In this document: one piece after another, positions 1 to 11,815 of the stretch
How the letters are laid out: each line of letters starts with the position of its first letter
How positions within the stretch are numbered: position 1 is the first letter of the stretch
NCBI RefSeq assembly: GCF_000001735.4
Contig: NC_003070.9
Location: 21,809,971 to 21,873,970 of the forward strand
DNA length: 64,000 nucleotides
Source of the DNA: Arabidopsis thaliana
Taxonomy: Eukaryota; Streptophyta; Magnoliopsida; Brassicales; Brassicaceae
Direction: 5' to 3'
The notes under the pieces: generated by a model
What the model was told of the DNA's origin: nothing
What the model saw: the letters and a program-made list of their open reading frames with translations, nothing else
Databases searched by the model: none
Position numbers and translations under genes: made by a program

Positions 1-3000
1 CAATATTTAAATTGTGATTAATAAAATTGTCGAGTACTATTTTATATTTATTATTTCAAAACAGATTAAATTTTATTATTCTATTTTCGTAAAAAAAGAA
101 AAAAGCAACGCAAATATCCTATTTCCAGTAATTCTTAGTGTTCGTCTCCTCGCTAAAATCATCCCTCTATAGTTACTTGTAAGATTAGTCATGATTCTAC
201 TATTATGTGCCACATGTATAAGAATTTATTAAGACCACATGTTTTTGTTTTTATTTATTGTATATTACATAATTACTTGATAGGTAAAGCAGTATGGGTT
301 TACTCTATCCTCCTACCTATAGTTTTTGGCTGACAAAAACATTAAACATAGGTCACCTAATGCATTTGTTTTTCTTTATAAAAATTAGTTCTTCGATATA
401 TAATGATATGGTTTGACATTCCAAAGAAAAAAGGATCATTTGTTTATGAAGTTCGGTGTCCATGTATACAATAAAAATATAAACTAAAGAATAATTATCT
501 CACTATTAATTATTTATACCTCAAAATTAATTTTAAATCATACATCAATATAAGAGATGCTATTATTATCTCACTATTTTCAAATTTTCCAATATACAAA
601 AACTTCATTTCATGAATTAAAAAATTCAGAAAATAAATAATTACTACCTACTAGTTTTTTACTTTTTACTATATTACAATGCAAAGAGTCCCTTGGAGTT
701 GGCAAAGAAGTGTTTCCGGCTGATAAGTTCCGTTTTTCTATGACCGGTAAAGAGAAGACCGGTTAACAAAGACGGAGGACCGCTAAATTTGGTTTGCACC
801 ATTTCCCTTACTTTCATGTACCCATCTAGTGTCATCAACTCCAGAAGCTTTCTACAGCTCTGAGATTGAAAGTTTATATAATGTTATCAGAGAGCTTTAA
901 AAGATTATGATCAGTTTCACTATATGAGAAAGATTGTATATTACCTGAGGATTTAGTACGTCCATTTGGTTTATGATTTCCTCCTGTCACAAAAATGAAA
1001 TGTTTGGATAAGTATTTTCATAGAGCCCAAAACTGTGACAGTACGAGCTGATTAGAGAAGTATTTTACCTCTGGTATACCGGGATTTTGCATCACGGTAC
1101 CAAGAACGCGACGAACTAGTCCATCGAATACAACTTTATTTACTGATCCATCTGCGTTTATCCATGGAAATATAGGTTGTGACTTCACAGAAGTTGATTC
1201 CTTCGTTTCGCCTTCGATGCTCGTTCCAAAAGTAACAGATGGAGCTTTGGTAGATTCCTCTTGCAAACCGCTTGTTTCAGCCATTTCAGGAATGTTAAGA
1301 ATCGTGACCTTGTGAACGCTGTTCTCAGAAACATGAACTTGCTTGTCTTTTGAAGTACTGTAGTCGCTGGTGACAACATCGTTTGACCTATGTTCCTCCA
1401 AAGCTTTTTCTACGTAGTTCGCTGGTTGAGACTGTTGACCATTTTGGGTAGTTCCACCATCCGCCAATGTCAAGAAGTACTTTGATCGGTAGAGCGAATG
1501 GACAAGACGGAAATTATCATAGCCATTTACCTGAATAAGATAGCGTCTCTTGTTAACAGTTACATGTCAAAAAGATGTAACATAAACAGAGTTCATAGTC
1601 CAAGAATTTAAGAGTACTAGTAAGATAAGAGATGGTAAGACATACCTTCAAAGCTACTCCAAATGTTTGAAGTACTTCTACAATGCAGTCACAAGTTTCT
1701 TGGCCTGCCCATGAATAAACCGAGGTTAAAACTTAAAATACAAAACTGAAGGAAGTCATGAGCACATGCTAACGTGTTGAAGAGGTTAGCCGGATGCTTA
1801 CTTGGAATATTAATAAGAAAGTGGACTTCTTCAATGCTTAGACCTTGGTCACCAGCCTTGTGAAGGGCATTGGAAACCGCTTCGAAAACCTCGGGACTGA
1901 TTAAACTCTGTTGCTCCTCTGCAGAACCGGACATAATACAACTAGCAACACTAGCCATTGCTTGCCAAGGAGAATCAACTAAACTACCTGGTATCACAGT
2001 AGCATCCTTAGAGTCCAAAAGTTCTTTCATATCATCAGAACCACAGCCATTATTTGTTTCTCCCGACATGAAATGAAGTTCACCGGACCAAGAGTCATCA
2101 TCCTTAAACAACTCTATTGCGTTAGCTATTGGTATAGTTACACGATGAACAGATACTGCTAAACCAGGGAAACCCTTTTCCTTTCGGACGTTGATTTCAC
2201 CTTCACCTAGTAACTTAAATTTCTTAGCACTATCAAGTTCAGATTCTTCTACATCCTCAGCTCTACGTTTTAAACCTCTTCGATGTTCAGGCTCCCCAAC
2301 ACCTTCTTCAGGCAAAGATACAGATAAAGAGAGTTCACCAGAAGCAACCAATGAAAAGAAATTCAAAACATCACCACATTGCAAATCTGAAGTAAGAGTG
2401 ACTCCCTCATCCATAAGTTCTCTTTCGTGTTCGACAAGCCAACTTGAGAACTTGGCAGCTCTTTTCCCAGTATTAACCGGGAATGGTGACTTTGAAATAC
2501 TATGCAAGAAATTCTGAGATAACACAAATGGTTGTCCATCACTTCCACCAACCAAGAACTTTTTGTCTCGGAGGTAGCTATAGGCGGTGAAGAGGTCACC
2601 CTCGGAATATCGTCGTAAGGTATCTTCCAGTAAATTTGGCATACTAGGTGCAGTAGGCATGCTTAGAAACACAAGCTTTAACAGTTCAACAGCGGTAGAC
2701 ACTACCAGAGATTCCTGCACTTGTATACAACCATTGTCCTTTTCATCTACATGCTTAAAAATCTGATGAAGACGCGATGTATCTTTAACTTGATCAATAG
2801 AAACAGTTTGAATGTCCTCTGTGTGAATTTCAGGTCTCGTCCGTTGAGAGGGCATCAGTTTACCCATCTTCTTGAGCTCAAGAACATTATTAAAGGCTTG
2901 GCTTATACTCTTTTCATTGAAGTCATCCCATTTTCCTTCATCTTTACGATGCTCAACAGAATCTGATTCCGTCTTTAGATGTTTTGCATAACGCTCACTG

Positions 3001-3087
3001 AGTAGATTGCAAAGCCTCATGACCGCCTTACGAACTTTATCATTCCTCATCATTGTTTGAATCCGTCTCTTGCAAGGTAAAGGAGGT
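1..3087. repeat. Left copy of the large segmental repeat
   Basis: This stretch repeats 36259-39345 at a constant offset of 36258 bp. Every line I compared was identical, as were all open-frame translations. The match stops abruptly at 3087: both copies read ...aaggaggt, and then the left copy continues into NLR spacer while the right copy continues into the intact TFIIIC exon. The copy therefore ends at a rearrangement junction and continues to the left beyond the window. Confidence 0.95.
674..3087 (-). pseudogene. 5'-truncated copy of TFIIIC B-block-binding subunit gene
   Basis: This is the 3' part of the gene that is complete at 36932-43414. Exons read on the minus strand are 1802-3087 (cut), 1646-1704, 1069-1530, 945-983 and 674-859. 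All splice sites, frames and the stop codon match the intact copy. The first retained exon is broken at 3087, so roughly the N-terminal half of the protein, including the B-block-binding region, the original ATG and the promoter, is absent. Any transcript would have to start in NLR spacer. No stop or frameshift was seen in the retained exons, consistent with a very recent origin. I call it a pseudogene fragment by inference; a truncated C-terminal protein from an internal Met is possible but unsupported. Confidence 0.9.
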
Positions 3088-4412
3088 AATTATGTGTAAT
3101 TATGAATACATTGTGAATCTGAATCTGATTTTAATATATTTTCACTATCATGAATACATATAATAACAATATATGATATTTTGATACAAATATGTGTAAT
3201 TATGTTACTTGTGTGGTTTAAAATTTGCCTAACTCGATTATGAATAAACCAATTTCTTGTTTTATGTACTTCAACAAATTGTGATAAGCTCATGTTAAAG
3301 TTTGGATTGACATCAACTCAACAAAATCTCAAAAGTATTCGCATGATTGAATGTCATTTAAGTCAACACTTTTGAATCTTCTAGCATTGCATATATCAAT
3401 ATTAGAGAAATGATCGTCTTTTAATTCAATTAAGAGTAGGAATGATGATACATTTAATTTACTTATTTAATTTTATTAATTTTTTAATTTAAAAAATATT
3501 GAATGACAAATGTGATTTTCTTGTGTGATGATGTGTCATTCATATGGAGAGAGTTGACCAACTTTCATATATATGATTTATATAGTGAACGTGGATGAGG
3601 TAAAATCAAAGAGTATTGATGTTATCATCTTATTTGCGAGACAAGTATAGTTGTTTCAATGTGAGGTCGGTTATAGTTACAATATCCTTCTCACATTGTC
3701 ACGTAAGTGTGATCATTTTGTTTCACTTACACTAGCTTTCTCACATTGTTACATGAGAAATTATCATTTCAGGTTCATAAGACATTCAACAGTTGTGTAG
3801 TAAATCAAACTTAATGATAAACTTCCTCAACAGTTTTACCATAGACTCTTTAGTTTTACATGTTCACAAGATATGATTTTCTAAATTTATTTTGGTTACC
3901 CGTTATATGATGATATAGTTGAAACACGCAAGATTATAATATTTTTCTTTCACTTGGAATGAATATTAATTCTTCACGTAAACTATAGAGATCACATGTT
4001 CTGAGATTAGTATAAATGTGAAACCTTTACTATATCAAGATTGATTTTTTTTATAAAAAAATTTACTCTTTCGTTTGGTTAAAGTTATGGCGCTACATAA
4101 TCTACGTAACTTGTGTTTTGTTTTGGTATTTTAAGAGATAACATTTGTTCGTTTGGATGTCATGGAAGATTTTAGTTTTGTTTTATCTTTTGTTTTGTAG
4201 AGTTCTTCTCGCTGATCATATGAACTAACAGTTCTCCGTTTTAACAATGAAGCTGTGAGAAACAGAGAAAGAGGGAAACATAGAAGTACAAGGAATGTCA
4301 ATTTTCCAACAAATTTTATTACCATTGCGAGTGGTAAATTTTCTGTCTATTACCATTTTCAAAGTTTCAAGGGTTGAATTGAATTCATACGATGTTTAGT
4401 TAACGTATACAA

Positions 4413-4593
4413 GTGGCCCGTCCAAAATATTTGGAGGTCAAAGCAACAATTTGTTTTTTTTTGGGTTATTATAAAACTTTGGGGACTTTTGAAACTAAAT
4501 AATTTTGAGGCCTATTTTCAAATATTTTTGCTGTAAAAAAATTGGAAGTCACATACCATTGCTTCATATTGCTGTCCTCAATGACGGCCCTGT
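4413..4593. mobile_element. Possible decayed hAT-like miniature element (copy A)
   Basis: A 181-bp segment begins gtggcccgtcc and ends gacggccctgt, so its ends are roughly inverted. It is flanked by gtatacaa (4405-4412) and gtatacat (4594-4601), a near-perfect 8-bp target duplication as expected for hAT elements. The terminal inverted repeats are degraded and there is no coding capacity, so the class is tentative. Confidence 0.35.
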
Positions 4594-4966
4594 GTATACA
4601 TCAAATAATCATCAACTTTTCGTGAGAATCTTTAATAGTAGTTTAATTTATCTTTCTTGATAATTTTGATATACACATTTTTTTGTTAGCTCAGTTTTTT
4701 GTTGCATGCATGTTACCATGTTTATATACACGCATATGAGGTATGATATTCAACTATTCAAATCAAAGCTTATACGTATCAGAAGTTTATTTGTTCTTCA
4801 TACAATATTGTTATTTCAAGCTCCGATCCAATGATTATTTATCTCTCTAAGTTTTTATTGTCTAGGAAGTGTCCTCAGTCCTAATAAGTTTTTGGAACCA
4901 ATGATAAGTGTCTACTATTTATTTGACGTTTTCATTTTATAAAATCTATTTTGTTCATCCCAACTT

Positions 4967-5173
4967 ATGTCTTTAGTTTTTGTTTTATTTGTAGGGTTTG
5001 ATTCAAATTTTTGGGACGAACATACTCTACACTTAGATGTAATCCAAGATCATGGCAGTGATATTAGGAAACTTTTTGGAGAAGGATGTGATAATACCAA
5101 AGCGAGAAGTAATGAAATGGAAATCAAAGAGACAAAATTGTTCGAGGATATGTGCAACATTACAACGATTTAG
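4967..5173 (+). other. Exon-like open stretch of unknown origin (copy A)
   Basis: A 68-codon open stretch is preceded by a T-rich tract ending in tag, like an intron acceptor. Its translation is identical in unit B (16533-16739). It could be a relic exon of a gene. I recognise no domain, and the identity between copies may simply reflect recent duplication. Confidence 0.2.
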
Positions 5174-6430
5174 TAACACTTACAAACTTAAAGTTTAGTT
5201 TTATTTCTCTGATTTGATTTGAAAAGGCTTTAGAGATTGATCAGAATTCTTCAAAAGAATTGTGGAAAATAGCTCCTTAGTATTTACCAAAAGTTTTGTC
5301 CCACAAAAAAAAAAACTCATCAAAATTCATGTCTTTCTCATATAAAAAACTTAAAGTTGGTTGTAAAAAACTCAAACATAAGTTCTTAGTTAAGACCAAA
5401 AAAGTTTTCTTAGATCTCACAAAAAAGACCAAAAGTAATTCAACTGATGAATTTAGATAAAGTAATTTGTCTTCTAAACCCAAGGCAAGTGTTCATAATT
5501 GACATTAGGATGATTTTACGTCATATTTTGCTTATTATGCTTCATATGTTTAATGGCTTACTTATTTTATAATGAAGCAAGTAGAGATTAACCAGACTAA
5601 ACCAAGACTACAGTTCGATAGAAATGACATGGATGACGTGGTATAGAGCCTATAATGAGCATCGAGTTTATACAATGATATGCATTCATGTGTTAATATT
5701 TTCTTCAAGTTGTTATATTGTAACATTTTAATTTACATTGAATCAAAGAAAGACAAAACCCATAAACACTAATACGTATCAAATCATTACAAAACAGGCA
5801 TAATTAATGGGATTGGCAAAATTAATGGAATTATACAATCAATACCAAATCAGAGGCGTTTTGAAATTGAACTAATCACCCACACCGTTAAGAAAACAAC
5901 GTTGTTTTGTAAGCCTACAATTGTTTATAAGAATTTTGAGATTATTCATAGTTTAAGGTTATTCATAGAGATTTTAGTCATATTTTATTATATTAAACTA
6001 CAATTTTGAGATGAATTTTTTTCTAGCATAATTGTAATTCATTTAACTAATTACAAAAACAAATTTTCAATTTTGACATCATATTATGTTTTAGATTACA
6101 CGGTAATAGTTCACTACTACAATAATTTTCCAATTTTACAAGAATTTTTTCCATCTTTATTTTTTATACCATAATTTTAACTCCTTCAATTAAGTATATT
6201 AATTAATTAAAAACTAGATATATTTATATATTTTATTATATTAAATTTACCAACGCGTCGCGGGGCTAACATGAGGACGTAAACTCTTTGTATTATATTA
6301 TCTTGATGTAAATAATACCTTTTTTTGATTTGTCAATACTCTGTTTCTCCTTCTAGAAACTTTCCTTTATACTGTTTGTGTATTTTGTTGACCACAAAAA
6401 CTCGAGGACTAAGACTAAGTAAGATAGGAA

Positions 6431-6959
6431 ATGGGTGGATACAAAGAAGTTGTCCTTTTAAGAAATCCATCACGAGAAGTTGGAAAGTCTGAACCAGAGA
6501 CTTTCGTGTGCTTATCCAAAGACGACGAGAGGAGTCCCAAGAAGTCTAGCGGTATCAATCAAATCTCTTCTTACTTGAGGAGATTCCTTGGAACCATCAA
6601 GAGGTTAGTCCATTTTCTTAGCAAATTTCTTTGTTTACGGTGAAAGATATCTCTATTTGTTTCTCTAAATCTTTCGAGTAGTAACAGTTAAACTTTGTCC
6701 ATATCCTGGATAGACCTAGGTGTGTCAAGACTCAAGAGACAAAGCTTGAATATATTTTTCTAACTGATTAGATATCACTATTAATGATAATGCATGATCA
6801 TCAATATTTCGTAGCTTGATTCATATTTTCATATATACTACTTACTTAAGCAGGAAGCATTATGGCTGGGGAACTTATTTCGTTTGGTATACAAAACCTG
6901 TGGAACCTACTGAGTCAAGAATGCGAGCTATTTCAGGGAGTCGAAGATCAAGTAACTGA
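6431..6959 (+). promoter_or_regulatory. Leader exon with upstream ORF overlapping the NLR start (unit A)
   Basis: An ATG at 6431 opens 57 codons and runs to a good donor (gttagt at 6604). An acceptor at 6851-6853 (cag) lies 8 bases before the NLR ATG. If spliced 6603 to 6854, the upstream frame continues out of frame with the NLR and stops at 6957-6959, giving an ORF of about 92 codons that overlaps the NLR start. The leader peptide differs from that of unit B at one residue. This arrangement would be expected to limit NLR translation. That, and the splice itself, are inferred from sequence only. Confidence 0.5.
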
Positions 6960-9900
6960 ACTAAAAAGGGATCTAAACATGTTAAGCTCTTTTCTGAAAG
7001 ATGCAAATGCAAAGAAACATACAAGTGCGGTGGTGAAAAACTGTGTTGAAGAGATCAAGGAAATTATCTATGATGGAGAGGATACAATCGAAACATTTGT
7101 TCTTGAGCAAAACCTGGGAAAAACAAGTGGTATCAAGAAGAGTATCAGAAGACTTGCTTGCATTATTCCAGATCGGAGGAGATATGCATTAGGTATCGGA
7201 GGCTTAAGTAATAGGATCTCCAAGGTGATCCGAGATATGCAGAGTTTTGGAGTGCAACAAGCTATCGTTGATGGTGGGTATAAGCAACCTCAAGGTGATA
7301 AACAAAGGGAGATGCGACAAAAATTTTCTAAGGACGACGACAGCGATTTTGTGGGGTTGGAGGCAAATGTTAAGAAATTGGTTGGATATTTGGTGGACGA
7401 AGCAAACGTTCAAGTGGTTTCCATAACCGGTATGGGTGGTCTAGGTAAAACCACACTTGCTAAACAGGTTTTTAACCATGAGGATGTTAAACATCAGTTT
7501 GATGGGCTCTCATGGGTGTGTGTTTCACAAGATTTTACCCGAATGAATGTATGGCAAAAGATCTTGAGGGACCTCAAACCCAAAGAGGAAGAAAAGAAAA
7601 TCATGGAGATGACACAAGATACACTCCAAGGTGAACTAATTCGATTGTTGGAAACGTCTAAGTCATTAATTGTCCTCGATGACATATGGGAAAAAGAAGA
7701 TTGGGAACTAATCAAGCCAATATTTCCACCGACCAAAGGTTACCTCTTATGGTACACACACTAGCCACTGGTCTTACTCAATAAGCTAGCTAACTCTTTG
7801 TGTTTGTTTTTGGCAGGTTGGAAAGTGTTGCTTACTTCTCGAAATGAGAGTGTCGCCATGCGTAGAAATACATCATATATCAACTTTAAACCAGAATGCC
7901 TAACCACTGAAGACAGTTGGACACTTTTTCAGAGGATAGCACTTCCTATGAAAGATGCAGCTGGTACTTTTAATGCATCTCTGGCTTGTTAGTATCTTGG
8001 TTTTGTAGTCTACTTGTAAAACGATTTTGACATATTGATAACGTTGTGCAGAATTTAAGATTGATGAGGAAAAGGAAGAGTTGGGTAAGCTAATGATCAA
8101 ACACTGTGGAGGGTTACCATTGGCCATCAGAGTGTTAGGAGGTATGTTAGCTGAAAAATACACATCGCATGATTGGAGAAGATTATCTGAGAATATTGGA
8201 TCTCATCTCGTGGGAGGAAGAACTAACTTTAATGACGACAACAACAATACATGTAACAATGTATTGTCTCTAAGCTTTGAAGAATTGCCAAGTTATTTGA
8301 AGCATTGTTTCCTCTACTTGGCCCATTTTCCAGAAGATTATGAGATAAAGGTAGAGAACTTGTCATATTACTGGGCTGCAGAAGGAATATTCCAACCTAG
8401 GCATTACGATGGAGAGACCATTCGAGATGTTGGAGATGTCTACATAGAGGAGCTGGTGAGGAGGAATATGGTCATTTCCGAAAGAGATGTAAAGACTTCG
8501 AGATTTGAAACTTGTCATTTGCATGACATGATGAGAGAAGTTTGTTTGTTAAAAGCTAAAGAAGAAAACTTCCTACAAATTACCAGTAGCCGCCCTTCAA
8601 CTGCAAACTTGCAGTCTACTGTCACATCTCGCAGGTTTGTCTACCAATATCCTACTACTTTACATGTTGAGAAAGATATAAACAATCCAAAACTTCGAGC
8701 TCTCGTGGTTGTTACCTTGGGAAGTTGGAACCTGGCAGGTTCAAGCTTTACAAGGTTAGAACTTCTGAGGGTGTTAGATCTTATTGAAGTGAAGATTAAA
8801 GGAGGGAAGTTAGCTTCTTGCATTGGAAAGCTCATCCACTTAAGATACTTGAGCTTAGAGTATGCAGAGGTAACTCATATACCTTACTCACTAGGAAATC
8901 TGAAGTTGTTGATCTATCTGAATTTAGCTTCATTCGGAAGATCTACATTTGTGCCCAATGTCTTGATGGGGATGCAAGAACTGAGATACCTTGCGTTACC
9001 ATCTGATATGGGGAGGAAGACAAAACTAGAATTGAGTAATCTAGTAAAATTGGAGACTTTAGAGAATTTCTCAACAGAGAATAGCAGCTTGGAGGATCTT
9101 TGTGGTATGGTCAGGCTGAGCACGCTCAACATCAAATTAATTGAGGAGACGAGTCTAGAAACTCTAGCTGCATCTATAGGTGGATTGAAATACCTGGAAA
9201 AACTTGAAATATATGATCACGGTTCTGAGATGAGGACGAAGGAAGCGGGAATCGTATTTGATTTCGTTCATCTCAAAAGGCTATGGTTGAAACTGTATAT
9301 GCCTAGGCTTTCTACAGAACAACACTTCCCTTCTCACCTTACAACCTTATATCTAGAAAGTTGTCGGTTGGAAGAGGATCCCATGCCGATTCTAGAGAAG
9401 TTGCTACAGTTGAAAGAGCTTGAATTAGGGTTTGAATCTTTCAGTGGAAAGAAAATGGTTTGCTCGAGCGGTGGGTTTCCTCAATTGCAAAGGCTTTCAT
9501 TACTGAAACTAGAGGAATGGGAAGATTGGAAAGTAGAAGAAAGCTCCATGCCACTTCTTCGTACTCTCGATATTCAGGTATGTCGAAAATTAAAGCAGCT
9601 TCCTGATGAACACCTTCCTTCTCACCTTACATCCATATCTCTATTTTTTTGTTGTTTGGAGAAAGATCCATTGCCGACTCTAGGGAGATTGGTTTACTTG
9701 AAAGAGCTTCAATTAGGGTTTAGAACTTTCAGTGGGAGGATAATGGTTTGCTCGGGCGGTGGGTTTCCTCAATTGCAGAAGCTTTCAATATATCGGCTAG
9801 AGGAATGGGAAGAGTGGATAGTAGAACAAGGCTCTATGCCCTTTCTTCATACTCTCTATATCGATGATTGTCCAAAGTTAAAGAAGCTTCCGGATGGGCT

Positions 9901-10081
9901 GCAATTTATCTATTCATTAAAGAATTTGAAGATATCAGAAAGATGGAAGGAGAGATTGTCGGAAGGAGGAGAAGAATATTACAAAGTCCAACACATTCCT
10001 TCTGTTGAATTCTACCATAGGGTGTTGCATATCTTTAGGAGCGTCGGAGGTGATATAACTGGGAGACTCTTGATGAGATGA
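6862..10081 (+). CDS. RDL5: CC-NBS-LRR disease resistance protein (RPP8/RPP13-like clade), unit A
   Basis: This is an intracellular immune receptor of the coiled-coil NLR class. Exons are 6862-7738, 7817-7963 and 8052-10081, all phases agree, and the product is 1017 aa. It has a CC domain with an EDVID-like motif (DGEDTIETF, about 71-79), P-loop GMGGLGKTT (190-198), kinase-2 LIVLDDIW (about 269-276), RNBS-B KVLLTSR, GGLPLA (361-366) and an MHD motif written LHD (498-500). An LRR domain follows, including a duplicated 96-aa module. The gene ends 21 codons after the position where the unit-B gene stops, because a deletion fused it to downstream DNA. The symbol rests on length and on the GH3.4-side location; an identical copy should exist in the neighbouring large repeat unit, so the locus assignment is inferred. 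Confidence 0.93.
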
Positions 10082-10361
10082 GATGTTGGCCTATCTGGAA
10101 TTCTTCCCAGTTGGGAGACCAACGGAGATTAACACCGTCAACAACGCACCTACGACCCATCTCAAGAGCTTGGACACGAGGGAGAAGGTTGTTGCCTGGA
10201 TCAAACAGTGGTGCATCCAAAACGCAAGCCATGTAGATTTTTGTTTCGGGTTCTACATGGCCATGGCGAAGAAGGGTGACCAGTTGGAAGGTGCATACAC
10301 CCTAAAGACGTCCTACGCTTTGAGGGAACTCAGAAGACACAATTTGAACTTTTTTCTTTAG
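10022..10361 (+). pseudogene. Fragment of an unrecognised coding sequence (unit A)
   Basis: An open frame from 10083 to 10361 encodes 92 aa starting MLAYLEFF, with relatively high GC and protein-like composition. The homologous stretch in unit B (22999 onward) has mostly conservative changes, so it probably once coded. Upstream homology begins at 10022, where a deletion joins it to the end of the NLR reading frame; the NLR uses another frame here. A one-base phase shift near 10078 in both copies suggests it was already broken. I recognise no family. Confidence 0.45.
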
Positions 10362-11629
10362 CACTCATAGAAGAAGAGCAAAGAGACCAAACGGATAATA
10401 TGAAGTCTTTACCATCCTTAAGTGATGTTGGTAGTGTTGTATTTGCCATTATTGGCACAAGAGCTGATCTTGCTTGGTTTGTGGGAGTGACATGTCGTCC
10501 CATGATATGTTGTCTATCAGCTTCAGTATATGTTGCTTATGTAACAGTTTTTCTATAATAACTTTGTGTACCATATTTGAAATCAATGAAGTAATATCTT
10601 TGATAAAAGGCGAAATGGAGATCTTCCACGGCCACTCATATCCACCATAGACAGAACGGTCAGAAATAGAATCTCATTTATGTAACAACTTGATTCGAGG
10701 AAGCTTGATGATGGCCTCCACATCTGCTTCCAAGCTCGGCCATAACAAGTAGAGAAGCTCTGCTTTTTCTCTCTCTGTCACTCTGTTTTAAGTTCAAAAC
10801 TCTCTAAATAAGGATGCATTCTTTGGAACAAAGGCTTTTGTATTTGTTTTTTTGAAAAATAAAAAGGAGGAAGAAGTTATCAAACAACAACAACAAAGGC
10901 TTTTGTTTGAATATATTTTACATTTATGTACAAAAAGAAAGACAAAGAAAAAAAGTCAAAGAAGAAAGTATCACAATCATGGAAGCAAAGAAATAAAGAA
11001 AAAGAATTCGAAGAAACAGAAATACACTTTTTGCTGAAACAGAAAAACAGAAGAGAAAATAATCAATTGCATGACATGAAATTTTAAACATACTATATGA
11101 TAAGAAAAAACATATAAAATACAGATTTGTAAATCATAAATATATTAAAAGCAATTACTCTGTTAAAAATTCACCAACCAAAAAAATCATCAACTAACCA
11201 AACGCTGTCACGACCGGGAATCTTTAAATTATTATTTCAGAACCGGTTTTTCAATTAATTTACAGTTTAAATTTATTTTTAATAGTTTTTAATTAAGTTA
11301 ATAGCCCTCTTTAAAATACACTATTGGACCCCACAAAAAAAATACATCCTTGGAAGTGGTCTTAGTTTTATCATCTAAAAGATATGAATTTGATTTTGTA
11401 AAGGTTACAATTATTTCCAAGAAATGTATCATAGACAAGTTGGAGGAAGAAGACGAAACGAATCAGGTAAATTGAAATTAAGAAAGCTATTAAGGTAAAA
11501 TTAAAAAATGGGTAGATTAGAAGTAGTTGTCTTTTCATAAAACCCAATAGTACTTGAAATTGTTAGTATAAGAAATATTCCAAGCTATAACATTATTATT
11601 ATAAGAGACCCTTATTAATAATTTGGTAG
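10362..11629. other. Spacer, unit A
   Basis: This is non-coding spacer, matched by 28093-29360 in unit B. It contains A-rich low-complexity sequence around 10840-11040, where a short open frame is only poly-Lys-like. No gene is seen. Confidence 0.65.
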
Positions 11630-11815
11630 CACGATGACTCCAAAAGGAGTTTATTGTTTAAAGAAAGACGAAAACATGGAGAGTTGTTGACGCAGAGAGT
11701 TACTTAGATGCTTCACCCAAGAAGAGTCCTCATAATCATAAAATCAAAGCATCTCTCTTCTTCCTAAACGTCGACGATCGAGAGGAGAGTTCTTGGCGCC
11801 ATCAAGATTCAAAAG
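11630..11815 (+). promoter_or_regulatory. Leader exon of IPK1-like gene, unit A
   Basis: A probable 5' untranslated exon ends at 11815 before a gttagt donor. The intron runs to the acceptor at 12276-12277, directly before the ATG. A short upstream ORF (ATG in gcacgatgactcc) stops after about 18 codons. The last part of the exon and the start of the intron, including ctttgtttacggtgaa, resemble the NLR leader exon at 6520-6650. Confidence 0.5.

Larger units (their letters stand above)
3088..6349. other. Spacer and NLR promoter region, unit A
   Basis: This AT-rich, 3.3-kb stretch lies between the TFIIIC fragment (minus strand) and the NLR (plus strand), so it sits between divergent genes. It contains a possible hAT-like miniature element and an exon-like open stretch (both listed separately). 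No gene could be supported otherwise. Positions 3088-3126 are not shared with unit B; the rest is. Confidence 0.7.

Noticed and set aside
6240..6275. Possible second Helitron hairpin (caacgcgtcgcggggc) near the NLR leader.
   Set aside because: The distance to the nearest CTAG (about 35 bases) is too long and the hairpin is imperfect; unit B has a deletion here.
10852..11037. 61-codon Lys-rich frame.
   Set aside because: A-rich low-complexity spacer; in unit B the same stretch is altered and not preserved as a gene.
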